This document shows positions 5,515 to 7,575 of a DNA stretch of 7,575 nt, piece by piece; position 1 is the first letter of the stretch, and every line of letters starts with the position of its first letter. A program made the translations under genes and the position numbers. The notes under the pieces are model-generated. The model was not told the origin of the DNA. It did not search any database and worked only from the letters and a program-made list of their open reading frames with translations. This DNA comes from Thiomicrorhabdus sp034722175 (GTDB lineage: Bacteria > Pseudomonadota > Gammaproteobacteria > Thiomicrospirales > Thiomicrospiraceae): contig JAYENR010000194.1 in the NCBI GenBank assembly GCA_034722175.1, positions 1 to 7,575 of the forward strand, written 5' to 3'.

Positions 5515-6208
5515 TGTTTTCCACTATTAAATTTTTGAGTTCTTGAATTGCTCGACTTGGGTTTAAGCCTTTTGGACAAGCAGCGGTGCAGTTTTGAATA
5601 TGACGACAGCGAAAGGTTTTCATTGGATCGTCTAACTCTTTTAAGCGGCTGATAGGTTGAATATCACGAGAATCAATCACAAAGCGGTGAGCGGCAAGCA
5701 GGGCGGCGGGGCCTAAAAATTGGTCTGTGTTCCACCAGAAGGAGGGGCAGCTAGTTGAACAGCAACCGCACATAATACATTCGTAACTGCCATCTAGTTT
5801 GGCTCGGTCTTCCGGACTTTGCAAATGTTCATGGTCTGGATCAAGTGGTTGGGTCTGTAAAAAGGGCTGAGCCTCTTTGTAATGTTGGTAAAACAGATCC
5901 ATATCGATAATCAGATCACGAATAATGGGTAGGCCTGGCATTGGTCTAACTTCAACTGGAGAGCTTAGTGAAGAGAGTGGTGTAATACAGCTTAAACAGT
6001 TTTTGCCATTCACGTTCATGCCATCTGAGCCACAAACCCCTTCCTGACAAGAGGATCGAAAGGTTAGAGAAGGATCTTGTTCTTGTAGTTTGTGTAGTGC
6101 ACCAAGTAGCATCATATCTGAATCAATTTCAGAGTTGTCTAACTCAAAAGATTGATCATAAGGTTCGTTATCGACTTCAGGATTGTAACGGCTAATGATA
6201 AATTGCAT
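5507..6208 (-). CDS. sdhB: Succinate dehydrogenase iron-sulfur subunit
   Basis: SdhB passes electrons from the SdhA flavin to the membrane quinone site. The 233-residue protein has the [2Fe-2S] ligands C54, C59, D62 and C74 (SCQEGVCGSDGMNVNGKNCL; Asp at the third position as in E. coli), the [4Fe-4S] cysteines C144, C147 and C150 (ECIMCGCCSTSCPSFWW) and the [3Fe-4S] cysteines C154, C201/C207 region and C211 (CRHIQNCTAACPKGLNPSRA). C154 and C211 may swap assignments between clusters as usual in the family. ATG at 6206-6208 is preceded by CGGAG with seven bases of spacing. It starts 11 bases after sdhA stops and overlaps sdhE, so the three form one operon. Confidence 0.96.
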   Translation of the reverse strand: MQFIISRYNPEVDNEPYDQSFELDNSEIDSDMMLLGALHKLQEQDPSLTFRSSCQEGVCGSDGMNVNGKNCLSCITPLSSLSSPVEVRPMPGLPIIRDLIIDMDLFYQHYKEAQPFLQTQPLDPDHEHLQSPEDRAKLDGSYECIMCGCCSTSCPSFWWNTDQFLGPAALLAAHRFVIDSRDIQPISRLKELDDPMKTFRCRHIQNCTAACPKGLNPSRAIQELKNLIVENSD

Positions 6209-6219
6209 AAAGTACTCCG

Positions 6220-7575
6220 TTAGTAGACACGTGGCTTGGGAATAAATGAATCATGCTGTTTAGGTTGCAGGTTGACGGGTTTGTATTGCAGTTGATGTTG
6301 TTCTGCAAAATACAAGGTGTGCTTGAGCCAGTTGCCATCATCACGTTCACTGAAGTCAACACGTGAGTGGGCACCACGGCTCTCTGTTCTGGCTAAAGCC
6401 GAGTGTGCGGTGGCATAGGCAATGGCCACTAGGTTTTCTAATTCATAAGCAGACAGACGTTCTTGGTTAAAGACCTGTGAGTGGTCACGAATTTTAACCT
6501 GATCCAGTCTCTGTTGAATGTCTTGAAGTTGTTGAATTGCTTGTTGCATGCTGGCTTGGTCACGAAAAACGCCACAACCCTGTTCCATGATTTTTTGCAT
6601 ATCTTGTTTAATTTTGATGACAGTATCGTGATCCTGTTCCTTGGGGTGTATTTGCCAGCGTTTTAGACGTTGAATTACCGGTTTCAGGTCAAACTTTAGA
6701 GTCGAAGTTTCAGACTCTGTTTTAAGCTGTTCACTGATGGTCAAAGCGGCTTTACGACCAAATACCACAATATCCAGTAAAGAGTTGCCACCTAAACGAT
6801 TAGCGCCGTGAACTGAGACACAAGCACATTCGCCAATGGCAAACAGACCTTTAACCGTATGAGATTGTCCTTGATCATCCTGAGTAAGCACCTGCCCTGT
6901 TAAATCAGTGGGGATGCCGCCCATCATATAGTGGCAAGTAGGGTAGATAGGCATGGGAGCTTCAATTGGATCAACCCCTAAAAAGGTCATGCTGATGTCT
7001 CGTATTCCAGGCAGACGTTGTTTAATGGTGTTTGCATCAAGGTGGGTTAAATCAAGTAGCACATAGTCTTTGTTTGGGCCGCAACCGCGTCCCTCTTTAA
7101 CTTCAATAGCAATCGCACGTGACACCACATCGCGTGATGCCAAGTCTTTAACATTGGGGGCGTAGTTCACCATAAACGCTTCTCCGTCCGAATTGCGTAA
7201 CAAGCCTCCTTCTCCGCGTGCGGCTTCTGAAATTAGCATGCCTTTTCCGGCGACACCCGTTGGATGAAATTGCCAAAACTCCATATCTTGGAGAGGCAGG
7301 CCAGCTCGTAACACCATGCCTAAACCGTCACCCGTATTTATGGTTGCATTGGTATTGTTATGAAATATTTGTCCAGCCCCCCCTGTCGCCAACAATATGT
7401 AAGGGCTTTGCAAGATCTGATATTCGTTGTTATGAATATTCATCACCAATACACCGTTAATATCCCCCTCTGTGTTTTTGAGTAGGTCAAGCACATAATA
7501 CTCTTCAAAAATATGTGTTCCAGAATGGATATTCTGTTGATACAGAGAGTGCAAAATAGCATGGCCGGTTCGATC
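6220..7575 (-). CDS. sdhA: Succinate dehydrogenase flavoprotein subunit, C-terminal 451 residues (runs off right edge)
   Basis: SdhA oxidises succinate to fumarate at a covalently bound FAD. The frame is open to the window edge and begins DRTGHAILHSLYQQNIHSG, which aligns with E. coli SdhA from about residue 137, so the Rossmann GxGxxG and the His that binds FAD are outside. Visible active-site parts are DMEFWQFHPTG (substrate His), DLASRDVVSRAI (the catalytic Arg of family members), PTCHYMMGGIPT (His) and HGANRLGGNSLLD (substrate Arg). The capping and helical domains continue to FNQERLSAYELENL, RTESRGAHSR and the terminal PKPRVY. The quinone-type SDH rather than fumarate reductase is preferred because of the close E. 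coli SdhA match and the sdhE neighbour. sdhC and sdhD are expected to the right, outside. Confidence 0.96.
   Translation of the reverse strand, partial: DRTGHAILHSLYQQNIHSGTHIFEEYYVLDLLKNTEGDINGVLVMNIHNNEYQILQSPYILLATGGAGQIFHNNTNATINTGDGLGMVLRAGLPLQDMEFWQFHPTGVAGKGMLISEAARGEGGLLRNSDGEAFMVNYAPNVKDLASRDVVSRAIAIEVKEGRGCGPNKDYVLLDLTHLDANTIKQRLPGIRDISMTFLGVDPIEAPMPIYPTCHYMMGGIPTDLTGQVLTQDDQGQSHTVKGLFAIGECACVSVHGANRLGGNSLLDIVVFGRKAALTISEQLKTESETSTLKFDLKPVIQRLKRWQIHPKEQDHDTVIKIKQDMQKIMEQGCGVFRDQASMQQAIQQLQDIQQRLDQVKIRDHSQVFNQERLSAYELENLVAIAYATAHSALARTESRGAHSRVDFSERDDGNWLKHTLYFAEQHQLQYKPVNLQPKQHDSFIPKPRVY

Larger units (their letters stand above)
48..5936. repeat. Dispersed palindrome AGGCCT (13 copies, core CAGGCCTG)
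   Basis: Copies begin at 48, 77, 853, 1390, 1568, 1976, 2776, 3559, 4754, 4780, 4857, 5478 and 5931. Five are the longer palindrome CAGGCCTG (853, 2776, 4754, 4780, 5478). They occur in coding DNA in different frames, in spacers and in terminator stems; two are in the IS. Chance would give about one or two in a window of this size and composition. The role is unknown. Confidence 0.5.

Noticed and set aside
6192..6377. 61-codon minus-strand frame overlapping sdhA and sdhB
   Set aside because: Out-of-frame overlap with two conserved genes; no ribosome site.
6481..6666. 61-codon plus-strand frame within sdhA
   Set aside because: Antisense to conserved SdhA coding; hydrophobic look is the complement of Gln/Lys-rich helices.
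7218..7460. 80-codon plus-strand frame within sdhA
   Set aside because: Antisense to the conserved SdhA flavin and substrate-binding region.

Overview
The window reads as chromosomal DNA of a moderately AT-rich gammaproteobacterium. The basis is the ClpS, ClpA, IF-1, SdhA and SdhB sequences, which align closely with what I remember of the E. coli proteins. The arrangement clpS-clpA running convergently into infA is also a classic gammaproteobacterial neighbourhood. A sulfur-oxidising Thiomicrospira/Hydrogenovibrio-type relative would fit, but that is a guess and the sequence alone does not prove it.

Layout, left to right. Positions 1-127 are the right end of an IS3-family insertion sequence: the last 31 codons of its transposase plus the right terminal inverted repeat. 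The host DNA resumes at 128 with what looks like half of a Rho-independent terminator, so the element probably landed inside the terminator of the next gene. That gene, on the minus strand (167-739), is a PhnA/YjdM-family zinc-ribbon protein. A divergent spacer follows, then a plus-strand DnaJ-class co-chaperone with a serine-rich linker (1023-1856). After a 300-base leader region come clpS (2157-2474) and clpA (2477-4723), translationally coupled and ending in a very strong terminator. The convergent spacer 4724-4947 is packed with hairpins. On the minus strand are infA (4948-5166), sdhE (5215-5514), sdhB (5507-6208) and the C-terminal three quarters of sdhA, which runs off the right edge.

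Functional grouping. ClpS delivers N-degron substrates to the ClpA unfoldase, which feeds ClpP; the DnaJ-like protein upstream is another proteostasis factor but seems to be its own unit. sdhA-sdhB-sdhE is a succinate dehydrogenase cluster in which SdhE would flavinylate SdhA. infA has its own good promoter overlapping the end of sdhE, with no terminator visible between them.

I see no clearly new multi-gene system. The signals most worth a second look are a roughly ten-fold excess of the palindrome AGGCCT (13 copies, three of them in terminator hairpins outside the IS) and the insertion of the IS into a terminator.
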